Below, piece by piece: positions 7,539 through 13,839 of a DNA stretch of 23,075 bases. The notes beneath the pieces are model-generated. The model did not search any database and was not told the origin of the DNA. It saw only the letters and a program-made list of their open reading frames with translations. A program made the position numbers and the translations under genes. The DNA is from DASZCR01 sp035942915 (GTDB lineage Bacteria > Acidobacteriota > Blastocatellia > Pyrinomonadales > Pyrinomonadaceae), in contig DASZCR010000045.1 of assembly GCA_035942915.1 (NCBI GenBank), positions 1 to 23,075 on the forward strand, given 5' to 3'. Each line of letters begins with the position of its first letter. The first letter of the stretch is position 1.

Positions 7539-8996
7539 TCAACGCGCAAGTTGAAGGCTGGCGATGACCTGCTCAAAGCTCTTCTGGTAAGTTTCAAACT
7601 CGTCTTCGGGAGCCATCGTGATGAGGTAGAAGAGACGACCGTCGGCCGTCGCCGTCGTGTAGATAACGTCAACTTCGAGGACGCCTGTGACGGCCGAAGG
7701 CCCTGCGACGACCGTCACGTAGAAGGTGCGCCCGCCTCGCTCGACGCGCTCCGGCGCGCGTCGGACGCTGAAGTCGGAGTTGACCTGAATCTGCTGGCGC
7801 ACGAAGGCATCGTTGGCCGCCGCGAGGTCTCGCGCCTGCGCCTCGACCACTCCGGCGAACATGCCGTGCGTCACGTAAACCGCGCCGTCGCGCTCGCCGT
7901 AGGCGCCTTTGGGCGCGAAGATTAAGTTGGCGTCGTTGTCACCGGCCGAGAGCGCATCCCAGTTCTCCGGGTAGAGGAAGGCAAACGAGTTGTCGCGCGC
8001 GCGAAACTCGCGCATGGCAGCCGAGGGTTGCGACGGGCGCGCGCCCGGTTCGATGGCCGAAGGGTCGCGCGGCCCCAGACGTTGCGGCTCAGACCCGCGC
8101 CCGATGGCCGCACCCGTCAGACGCGCCTTGACCGCGCGAAACTCCTCCGTGTCGCGCACAGGCTTCTCGCTCAGAGGCAGCGACGGGACGGCCTCGTTGA
8201 TGGCCGCGTAACGGTTGCCGGGGTCTGGATGGTCGCTCATCATCTCAGGCGTGCGCTGCCCGCCCTGCGCCGCGAGCGTCTTGAAGAAGTTCGCCATGTC
8301 GCGCGGGTCGTAACCTGCTTCGGCCATGATGCGCGCGCCTTCGAGGTCGGCCTGAGTCTCGGCCGTGCGACCGAACTTGAGAAAGAGCATGTTAGCGCCC
8401 GCGCCGCCGATGGAGGCGATGACGGTGCCTAAATCCATTCCGCCGCCGTCGCCCGTTATCACGCTGAGCACGTCAAGCCCCTTCTGCGCGATGTAAGCCT
8501 TCGTCGCCTGACTCGTCCCGTGTCGCAATGCGACGTGTGAGATTTCGTGCGCGATGACGCCTGCCAGTTCGCCCTCGTTCTTCGCCGCCGCGATTGCTCC
8601 GGCGTTGACAAAGGCAAAACCACCCGGCAGCGCAAACGCATTTATCTCGCGCGAGGCGACCACCTCGAAATGGTATGGGAATTTGTAGCCGGGCGCTTTG
8701 GCGGCGAGGCGTGCGCCGAGACGGCGGACGTATTCGACCGTCTGCGGGTCGTTCAGAAAAGGCGTCTCGCGCGCAATCTGCTGCGCGGAACGCTTGCCCA
8801 GTTCGATGTCCTGTTCAGGAGTGAAGAGGTTGAAGCCGGGCTTGAAGTGCGGCGCAGGCTTCGCACCCGTGCCGCCGCCACCACGCCCGAAGCGTTCCGA
8901 GAGCGAGCCGCCGCCGCACGCCAGTTGCAGCACCAGCAGCGCGGCCAACAGCACGCGTGCCGCCTCGCTTCTCCTCCGATAACTCAAAGCCCTCAC
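7539..8996 (-). CDS. M48 family zinc metalloprotease, predicted lipoprotein
   Basis: 485 aa. A signal peptide ends in a lipobox (LQLAC, Cys27), so the mature protein is probably lipid-anchored. The Gly-rich stretch 28-44 is a linker. The M48 peptidase domain spans about 60-280: zinc motif HEISH at 150-154 with Glu151 catalytic, and third ligand region E213-x3-D217 in AETQAD. After a Pro/Ser-rich linker (about 300-345), the C-terminal part (350-485) starts with FAFLYPENW and resembles a PsbP-like/DUF1795-type beta domain. This combination resembles BepA-like envelope proteases but lacks visible TPRs. The start is GTG, with no ATG available nearby. The gene is convergent with PhzF and divergent from a secreted unknown across 277 bp. 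The family is secure; the C-terminal domain assignment is tentative. Confidence 0.92.
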   Translation of the reverse strand: MRALSYRRRSEAARVLLAALLVLQLACGGGSLSERFGRGGGGTGAKPAPHFKPGFNLFTPEQDIELGKRSAQQIARETPFLNDPQTVEYVRRLGARLAAKAPGYKFPYHFEVVASREINAFALPGGFAFVNAGAIAAAKNEGELAGVIAHEISHVALRHGTSQATKAYIAQKGLDVLSVITGDGGGMDLGTVIASIGGAGANMLFLKFGRTAETQADLEGARIMAEAGYDPRDMANFFKTLAAQGGQRTPEMMSDHPDPGNRYAAINEAVPSLPLSEKPVRDTEEFRAVKARLTGAAIGRGSEPQRLGPRDPSAIEPGARPSQPSAAMREFRARDNSFAFLYPENWDALSAGDNDANLIFAPKGAYGERDGAVYVTHGMFAGVVEAQARDLAAANDAFVRQQIQVNSDFSVRRAPERVERGGRTFYVTVVAGPSAVTGVLEVDVIYTTATADGRLFYLITMAPEDEFETYQKSFEQVIASLQLAR

Positions 8997-9129
8997 CTCG
9001 TTCCGCGCCGACGCAGACTCCGCCTTCGGAAGACGGACAGCAAACGTTAGGCCGCTAGATTTTCGCCGGAAAAAAGTGGAGGCGTCTTTGTCCGCGAACT
9101 CAAACCGAACCGCTGCGGAAGCCGCCGGA

Positions 9130-9142
9130 TACTGAATCAGTA
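9130..9142. promoter_or_regulatory. 13-bp palindrome in divergent intergenic region
   Basis: TACTGA-A-TCAGTA is a perfect 6-1-6 inverted repeat, roughly midway in the 277-bp region (8997-9273) between the M48 gene and the divergent secreted-protein gene. It could be an operator for either. A palindrome this short can arise by chance, so confidence is low. Nothing else was recognised in this region. Confidence 0.3.
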
Positions 9143-9273
9143 CGCGCGCGCCGCTGTGCCAATCGTGAAAGTGTCATAGAGACGGAGCATCAGAAGAGTG
9201 CTCAACGGCTATCCTCGAAGGCGTCGGGAGATGCCCGGCACGCGTGCTTTAACTTTCGAGAGGCCATCTAAAA

Positions 9274-9852
9274 ATGAGAGAGATAAACAAAGGACTGTCG
9301 CGGCGCGTCATCTTCTCCTGCGCGCTCGCGCTGGTCTGCACGGGCATCGTCTCGGCAGGCAGCGTCACAGCGCAGCAACAACCGACATTGCAACAGCAGG
9401 GCACGCCGCCTCCGGTCGCCGCAGACGAGAGCGAGAGCGTGAGCGACGGGACGGAAGAAGCTTCGGTCGCCGTGCGTCCGCGCGCAACCGACCCCGTTAC
9501 CATCCTACGCACGGCGCGCAAGGTCTTCGTCCACTCAAAGACGGTCTATGTGAAGGATGCGGAGGTGGAGAACGCGCTGCGCAAGCGGCCGGAGTTTCAG
9601 GCGTTGGGGATGATGATTACACGCGACGAGGGGCAGGCCGACCTCGTCATCGAAGTCGAGCGCAAGCTCTTTACCAAACGGTTCGTCTTCACGGTCGTCG
9701 AGCCGCGCACGCTCATCGTCGTCGCCAGCGGCAAGGCGCGCTCGGTCATCTTCGGCGACACCATCGCGCACAAAGTAGCCGAGAAGTTCGTCAGACACCT
9801 CGGCGAAGTCCGGCAGGCGAACGCCGCGCAGACCGTGCAGAAGTCCAACTGA
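9274..9852 (+). CDS. Secreted protein of unknown function
   Basis: 192 aa. The N-terminus (MREINKGLSRR, then a hydrophobic stretch to about residue 30, SAGSVTAQ) is a good signal peptide. Residues 34-72 are Gln/Pro/Glu-rich and probably disordered. The body, about 73-180, alternates strands and helices (TILRTARKVFVHS, then a DLVIEVERK strand and a RFVFTVVEPRTLIVVASG strand pair), consistent with a small alpha/beta domain. No known family or catalytic motif is recognised. GAGAGG lies about 10 bases before the ATG. The gene is divergent from the M48 protease and ends 16 bp from the convergent DUF4173 gene. A shared envelope role with the protease is possible, but only from position. Confidence 0.8.
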   Translation: MREINKGLSRRVIFSCALALVCTGIVSAGSVTAQQQPTLQQQGTPPPVAADESESVSDGTEEASVAVRPRATDPVTILRTARKVFVHSKTVYVKDAEVENALRKRPEFQALGMMITRDEGQADLVIEVERKLFTKRFVFTVVEPRTLIVVASGKARSVIFGDTIAHKVAEKFVRHLGEVRQANAAQTVQKSN

Positions 9853-9868
9853 CGCGCATGGCGCGAGC

Positions 9869-11833
9869 CTACGGCTTCGCATCAACGGAAGGAACGAAGC
9901 GCCACGCGCCCGACGTGTCTGCTTCAAAGGTGCCGATGCGATGTGCGCGCGCCGTGTCTGTCAGCTTCGAGGCACGTTTGGTCAGCGTGCGCTGTTTGAG
10001 GTCTAAGAGGTACTCGTCCGTTGCATCCTGCAAGACAAGCTCCGAGTCGGAGAGTCGGTAGAGGACGGCGTTGCTCGTTCCGGCGTCGCCGTAACTCATC
10101 TCAAGTTTGGCGACCGGAAGATTGTCAGCCAGCAGGCTGACGTAGCGTCGAAACTCCGGCCGGAACGGGTGCGTGTTCTGTCGCTCGACGGCGACGGAGA
10201 AGTTCATCTCCGCCAACTGCGCGAGGGCCGTCTGGACTCTCTGGAAATCACTCACCTGCGTCTCCGGCCGCTGCGCCCACTCGCTCAACTGCCCCGCGCG
10301 CGGTGCAAGAGAGCGCCATGCACGCAACCGCGACCAATTCCATGAACGCCAGTCTGCGCCCTCCTGCTCCTTCAACCACACGAGCATTGTCGAGGTAACC
10401 ACGCGTCGCTTCTCTTCGTTCATCGAGTCGAGCGCGCCCGCGAGCGCAGGGAAGGCATCCGCGCTGAGCGAGACGGCGTAGGCTTCGTCGAAGCGTTGCT
10501 GCTTTTGCGCGTGCGCGAGATTGGTGTGCGTGATGAGCGCGTCGGGGTTGAGAAAGTGGAGCGTGGCCGAGACGCAGAGCGCCGACACAAGCGCGCCGAC
10601 GGCGAAGCGTTCACGACGCCCGCGCACCAGCACAGTCCACGCGAACCATGCGAAGACCAGACCGAGCCATCCCATAAAGGCCGTCGTATAGAGACGCAAC
10701 TCTGTCAGCCCGTACTCGCTCTGATAAAGCCGCATCCGCACGACGGCCGAGGCCATGATGACGAACAACAGAAGGACGGTCGCACCGGCCAGCGCGCGAA
10801 AGATTTGGACGTGCGCCGGTCGCTCCTTGCGCAGCAGCCAGTGTGCGGCGAGCAACAACGGCAGCACCAGCCCCGCCACCCAGACCAACTCGAAGAACCC
10901 GCGCCGCGCATACTCCGCATAGGTCATCCCCGCCGAACTCATGACCAGATGCGCCCCGCCGAACAGGTATCTGAGTTGGACGACGACGAAGCTCATAAAC
11001 AACAGGTCGAGCAGTCCTAAAACGATGCCGATTTCGACGATGCCGAGCGACAGTCGGGGCATCTGCCGCGACGCTTCCTGTCGCACCGCACTGAAGTTTC
11101 CGACCGGCTCGTGGCGCAAACCTGCGTCGAGTCCGAGCGACGTGAGCATCGCTTCGCGGTCGCCCGCCGCGCTCTTTCCGAGCAGCGCGCCGCGCAGGTA
11201 TCCGGCCGTTATCCACGTGCAGAAGAGCACGATGAAGAGGTGCGTGAAGAGCCGTTCCGGGTCGAACGTAAAAGCTCTGCCGACAAGTTGCTCGAAGACG
11301 GCGTCGGCCGCCGCGAGCAGCGCGCCGAAGATGAGAAGCAGCGGAAGCGCAATCGCCACCCCGCGCACGACCGCCAGCAGGTGCTTCGGCACTTTCCCGC
11401 GCGGAATCTCGCGCCAGTTTACGTCGCCAAAGACGAGCGGGAACATGCCGAAGACGGCGTTGAGTCCCGACATCAGCGCCGCCAACGCGTAGTCCGTGAG
11501 GCTGCCGAGCGCGACCCGCGCGCCGCGCACTTCAAGCGCCGCCAGCGACAGTAGGACGAGAATCAGCAGCGCGTCGAGCACACGCAAGGTCTGCGAATCG
11601 CGCCACGCGAAGGCGGCGGCAAACAGGAACGCACACGCCAGCAGCCAACCTCCCGCCGACGCATCCGACGCGCTCCGCTGCTTCCTGAGCGTTGACAGCG
11701 CCGCGATGAGGACGCCGACCCACAGCGCCACGTTGACGCCCCAAGGCGTCGCGCGCAGCAGCGCGTCGCCGAGCAGGCCGAGCAGCAACGCCGCCTCAAG
11801 GACGCCGATTCCCAGTTTCGTTTTCTCGTTCAT
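9869..11833 (-). CDS. DUF4173 multi-pass membrane protein
   Basis: 654 aa. The N-terminal two thirds (about 1-435) contain around 12 hydrophobic segments, with the block TYAEYARRGFFELV followed by a hydrophobic helix, the best recognised feature of DUF4173. The C-terminal third (440-654) is soluble and ends in DTSGAWRFVPS. The family has no known biochemical function. A GGGGAGG sequence precedes the start; it is 11 bases from this ATG and 5 bases from a TTG two codons upstream (11839), so either may be used. It is the last gene of the minus-strand cluster that contains the winged-helix regulator, and the upstream small gene is frameshifted. Co-regulation with that cluster is inferred from order and strand. 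Confidence 0.85.
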   Translation of the reverse strand: MNEKTKLGIGVLEAALLLGLLGDALLRATPWGVNVALWVGVLIAALSTLRKQRSASDASAGGWLLACAFLFAAAFAWRDSQTLRVLDALLILVLLSLAALEVRGARVALGSLTDYALAALMSGLNAVFGMFPLVFGDVNWREIPRGKVPKHLLAVVRGVAIALPLLLIFGALLAAADAVFEQLVGRAFTFDPERLFTHLFIVLFCTWITAGYLRGALLGKSAAGDREAMLTSLGLDAGLRHEPVGNFSAVRQEASRQMPRLSLGIVEIGIVLGLLDLLFMSFVVVQLRYLFGGAHLVMSSAGMTYAEYARRGFFELVWVAGLVLPLLLAAHWLLRKERPAHVQIFRALAGATVLLLFVIMASAVVRMRLYQSEYGLTELRLYTTAFMGWLGLVFAWFAWTVLVRGRRERFAVGALVSALCVSATLHFLNPDALITHTNLAHAQKQQRFDEAYAVSLSADAFPALAGALDSMNEEKRRVVTSTMLVWLKEQEGADWRSWNWSRLRAWRSLAPRAGQLSEWAQRPETQVSDFQRVQTALAQLAEMNFSVAVERQNTHPFRPEFRRYVSLLADNLPVAKLEMSYGDAGTSNAVLYRLSDSELVLQDATDEYLLDLKQRTLTKRASKLTDTARAHRIGTFEADTSGAWRFVPSVDAKP

Positions 11834-12082
11834 CGTCAAAAATTCCTCCCCACCGCTCGCGCCTTCCCAGACGAAAACGGGCGCGTCTTCGTTCGCTTAC
11901 CGCGCTCTCCTGCAACGGGAGGACTGGCGCGCGCACGCCTTCGAGCAGGTCGAAGACCAACTCGGTCGTGTACGACTGACCCGCCCGTAGGGGCGTCGAG
12001 AGCGAAATGCCAACGCTGCCCCACACCCGCCGACGAACAGTAACACGCGCGCCTCCGCTTCCAGATTCACGTCCGTCTTCAC
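11796..12082 (-). pseudogene. Small gene interrupted by a frameshift
   Basis: AAGGAGG followed seven bases later by GTG (12082) is the best ribosome binding site in the neighbourhood, yet the frame it opens (VKTDVNLEAEARVLLFVGG) loses protein character after about 20 codons. The next frame then reads GISLSTPLRAGQSYTTELVF and continues to LLEGVRAPVLPLQES, which is plainly protein-like (an AGQSYTTELVFDL-type strand pair, as near the end of DUF4352-like beta domains). Adding one G to the GGGG run at about 12018-12021 joins the two as VGGCGGSVGISLSTPL. The repaired frame would run to 11796, slightly overlapping the DUF4173 start; its last 35 residues are Arg-rich and doubtful. It may be a decayed gene, a slippery G-run, or an assembly error. 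Confidence 0.45.
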
Positions 12083-12131
12083 TCGCGCGCCTCCTTCGTC
12101 GCCTCTGGAAATTCAGTCCACGCAACACGTC

Positions 12132-12464
12132 TCAAGGCGTCCGCAGCGCGCACAGCAACGCGAAGACCAAAAGCGCCACGCCGGCCGCGACCGTCGCGCG
12201 CGAAACCCTCGCCTCCGAGTCGTCGCCCCAGACCTCCTGCCTGAGCGCGCCGACGCCGAGCATCACGGCCAGCAGCGGGCAGGCCAGCGCGATTGCCATC
12301 TGCGCTGCGTCCGGCACCCTTGCGACCGCGCTTTCGAGCGGCCTTACGCCCGCAACGGCCGCAAACACCACCGACCAGAACAACGCCGGGAGCATCAACA
12401 ATCCGAGCCGTAGCGCCGCCTGCCGCCGACGCCTCTCCCGACCGCTTCCCACCCTCTTTCTCAT
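12132..12464 (-). CDS. Small membrane protein, unknown function
   Basis: 110 aa from the ATG at 12464, which is preceded by GGAGGGAGGAG at ideal spacing; longer readings would start inside the upstream palindrome and are rejected. The N-terminus is very basic (MRKRVGSGRERRRRQ). Three hydrophobic segments follow at about 16-40, 50-70 and 85-106, with a short charged loop (EVWGDDSEARVSR) before the last. No family is recognised. It is the first gene of the unit that continues with the frameshifted gene and DUF4173, and a CTTTACATTGCAAAG site lies 35 bp before its start, so it is probably controlled by the adjacent regulator. Confidence 0.7.
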   Translation of the reverse strand: MRKRVGSGRERRRRQAALRLGLLMLPALFWSVVFAAVAGVRPLESAVARVPDAAQMAIALACPLLAVMLGVGALRQEVWGDDSEARVSRATVAAGVALLVFALLCALRTP

Positions 12465-12499
12465 CTCTCTCCTCCCTCCGCTCACGTCACAGTAAAGCC

Positions 12500-12514
12500 C
12501 TTTACATTGCAAAG
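12500..12514. promoter_or_regulatory. Operator-like palindrome, copy 1
   Basis: CTTTACATTGCAAAG: 7-bp arms around a central T with one mismatch. It matches the perfect palindrome at 13640-13654 at 14 of 15 positions. It lies between the winged-helix gene and the next gene's ribosome binding site. The overlapping inverted repeat GTAAAG-CC-CTTTAC (12492-12505) shares half of it. Regulation by the neighbouring winged-helix protein is inference. Confidence 0.6.
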
Positions 12515-12523
12515 CCAGAAGAC

Positions 12524-12560
12524 AAAAAAATTTTCGCGGCGCCCCCCGTCAGCCGCCGCG
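12524..12560 (-). terminator. Candidate intrinsic terminator of winged-helix gene
   Basis: On the minus strand a 7-bp GC stem (CGCGGCG / CGCCGCG, 12554-12560 with 12535-12541) overlaps the stop codon of the regulator gene and is followed by AAAATTTTTTT. The T run begins four bases after the stem, which is slightly far, so termination may be partial. It separates the two transcription units that each carry the palindromic site. Confidence 0.5.
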
Positions 12561-12983
12561 CGTCGCGCGAATGACCGATTCCATGTGGTCGAGATAGCGT
12601 TCGAGAGCGCGCCGCCCGGCCGTCGTCAGACGGTACTCGGTCTTCGGCGTCCGCCCTTCAAAGAACTTGCTACAGGTCACGTAGTCTGCCTCTTCGAGTT
12701 TGCGCGCGTGGACGCTCAGGTTGCCGTCGGTCGTGTTGAGCAGTTCCTTCAGGTCGTTGAAGGTGAGCGACTCGTTGACGGCCAGCGCGCTGACGATTGC
12801 CAGACGCATCCGCTCGTGTATGAGCCTGTCCAACTCGGCCGGGGAAGTGGCCGGAGAGGGTGCGGCCGTCGCGCCGCTCGCGGTGCTGCGTTTGACGCCG
12901 CGCAGGCCGGAGGCCGACGCTGCTGCGCTCGCCGCGCGCGTCTTCTGTCCCGTCGTTTTCTTCAAAGCACTCTGTTTAGCCAC
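12549..12983 (-). CDS. Winged-helix transcriptional regulator (HTH_34 type)
   Basis: 144 aa. The C-terminal 95 residues form a compact winged helix: helix ELDRLIHERMRLAIVSAL (50-67), LTFNDLKELL (73-82), recognition helix TTDGNLSVHARKLEEA (84-99), wing 104-120 (FFEGRTPKTEYRLT) and dimerisation helix 121-139. This is the MarR/ArsR-like HTH_34 family. The first 48 residues are an added Lys/Ala/Ser/Thr-rich tail, resembling histone-H1-like or disordered DNA-contacting tails and absent from typical family members. Start GTG has AGGAGG four to five bases upstream and overlaps the preceding gene by 8 bp, implying translational coupling. Two CTTTRCATTGCAAAG palindromes flank its operon and are probable binding sites. 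No ligand pocket or metal site is obvious. Confidence 0.9.
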   Translation of the reverse strand: MAKQSALKKTTGQKTRAASAAASASGLRGVKRSTASGATAAPSPATSPAELDRLIHERMRLAIVSALAVNESLTFNDLKELLNTTDGNLSVHARKLEEADYVTCSKFFEGRTPKTEYRLTTAGRRALERYLDHMESVIRATRGG

Positions 12984-13599
12984 CGTACCTCCTCGCGATG
13001 TGTAAGCCGAAGATGATGTGAAGCCCGCCGAAGCCGACGGCCATCAGGTAGTCGCCCCACGCGGGCGGCAAAAAGAGCGCGCACGCGCCGACGAACATGA
13101 AGCACAAGCCCATCACAGGCACGGGGCGCACGGAGAACGCGCCGCCCGTTACGACGCCCGCGCCGTAGAGCAGCAGCCACATGCCCGGAAGCTGACCCGA
13201 CAGACCCGCGCGGTAGAAGACGACCGTCAGGAGCGCGCCTGCGACCATCGGCGGCGAGAAGTTGGTCGCCAGTTTTCTTCCCGGTTGCGAGAGGAGCGGC
13301 GTGGCGGCGGCGCGCGCCTTGCGGTGCATCGTCAAGCCTGCGACGGCCAGTGACAGAGCGGCTTCGACGAGCCAGACGGCGAGCCATTCTCCGGGCGTCG
13401 GTTGCTGCGCGGCGACCAAAGCGGCGGCGAGCGCCGTCAACCCGATGGCGAGTTGCCCCCAGCCGGGCACGGCCGTAAAGGTCGAGGAACGCTCCATCGT
13501 CTCGCGGATGAAGCGCAGGTTGTCCATCGCGCGGTCGTGCAGCGCGGGCGGCTCCTCCGCCTCCGTGCGCGCGCGTCTGGCTACTGGATGAACGCCCAT
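12976..13599 (-). CDS. Multi-pass membrane protein co-transcribed with regulator
   Basis: 207 aa from the ATG at 13599. The N-terminal 50 residues are soluble and include DNLRFIRETMERSSTFTAVP. Then come about five or six hydrophobic segments (roughly 48-65, 72-90, 115-135, 140-160, 165-180 and 183-200), ending in HIARRYGG. The family is not named here, but such proteins are often found next to HTH_34 regulators. The start is uncertain: a GTG at 13608 overlaps the candidate -10, while an ATG at 13527 would remove 24 residues. The last bases overlap the regulator's GTG start. It is the first gene after the perfect palindrome and the TTGACA promoter, so its expression is probably set by the regulator it is coupled to. 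Confidence 0.82.
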   Translation of the reverse strand: MGVHPVARRARTEAEEPPALHDRAMDNLRFIRETMERSSTFTAVPGWGQLAIGLTALAAALVAAQQPTPGEWLAVWLVEAALSLAVAGLTMHRKARAAATPLLSQPGRKLATNFSPPMVAGALLTVVFYRAGLSGQLPGMWLLLYGAGVVTGGAFSVRPVPVMGLCFMFVGACALFLPPAWGDYLMAVGFGGLHIIFGLHIARRYGG

Positions 13600-13608
13600 A
13601 TGGCGCAC

Positions 13609-13636
13609 GTTACACCCGAAGGCGAAATCCTGTCAA
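13609..13636 (-). promoter_or_regulatory. Candidate promoter of membrane protein/regulator unit
   Basis: On the minus strand TTGACA (13636-13631) is followed after 16 bases by TGTAAC (13614-13609), a fair -10. Transcription would start near 13602, leaving a very short leader before the ATG at 13599. The perfect palindrome ends three bases upstream of the -35 box. Confidence 0.45.
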
Positions 13637-13639
13637 GTG

Positions 13640-13654
13640 CTTTGCATTGCAAAG
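13640..13654. promoter_or_regulatory. Operator-like perfect palindrome, copy 2
   Basis: CTTTGCA-T-TGCAAAG, perfect 7-1-7 inverted repeat, three bases from the TTGACA box of the membrane protein/regulator unit. It differs by one base from the site at 12500-12514. The paired occurrence at both unit heads makes it a strong candidate binding site for the winged-helix protein. The divergent M16 gene starts 186 bp away and could also be affected. Confidence 0.65.
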
Positions 13655-13658
13655 ACAA

Positions 13659-13674
13659 CGGGGCTGCTGCCCCG
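13659..13674. repeat. Short GC hairpin
   Basis: CGGGGC-TGCT-GCCCCG, perfect 6-bp stem with a 4-base loop, immediately beside the palindrome in the 240-bp divergent region 13600-13839. It has no T run. It may be a regulatory half-site or an RNA hairpin; its function is unknown. The rest of this region shows nothing else that I recognise. Confidence 0.35.
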
Positions 13675-13839
13675 CAGGCGCTTTCCTTCCGGCGCGACGA
13701 TTTGTTAGCATAAAGCTCAAGAGACTCACTCTCCCAAACGGGAACGCTCCGGTCAGGCCGCCGTTCGTCGGGCAATCGTGAGATGGATTGCGCGCATCGA
13801 ATGGGTTGCCGCACGTCGAAATTGCGAGAGTAAACGAAT

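Noticed and set aside
9198..10061. 287-codon plus-strand frame overlapping the secreted-protein gene
   Set aside because: Highly Arg-rich with no signal peptide or family motif; the overlapping frame from 9274 has a signal peptide and normal composition.
12132..12512. Longer form of the small membrane protein starting at 12512
   Set aside because: That start falls inside the palindrome at 12500-12514 and lacks a ribosome binding site; the ATG at 12464 has an excellent one.
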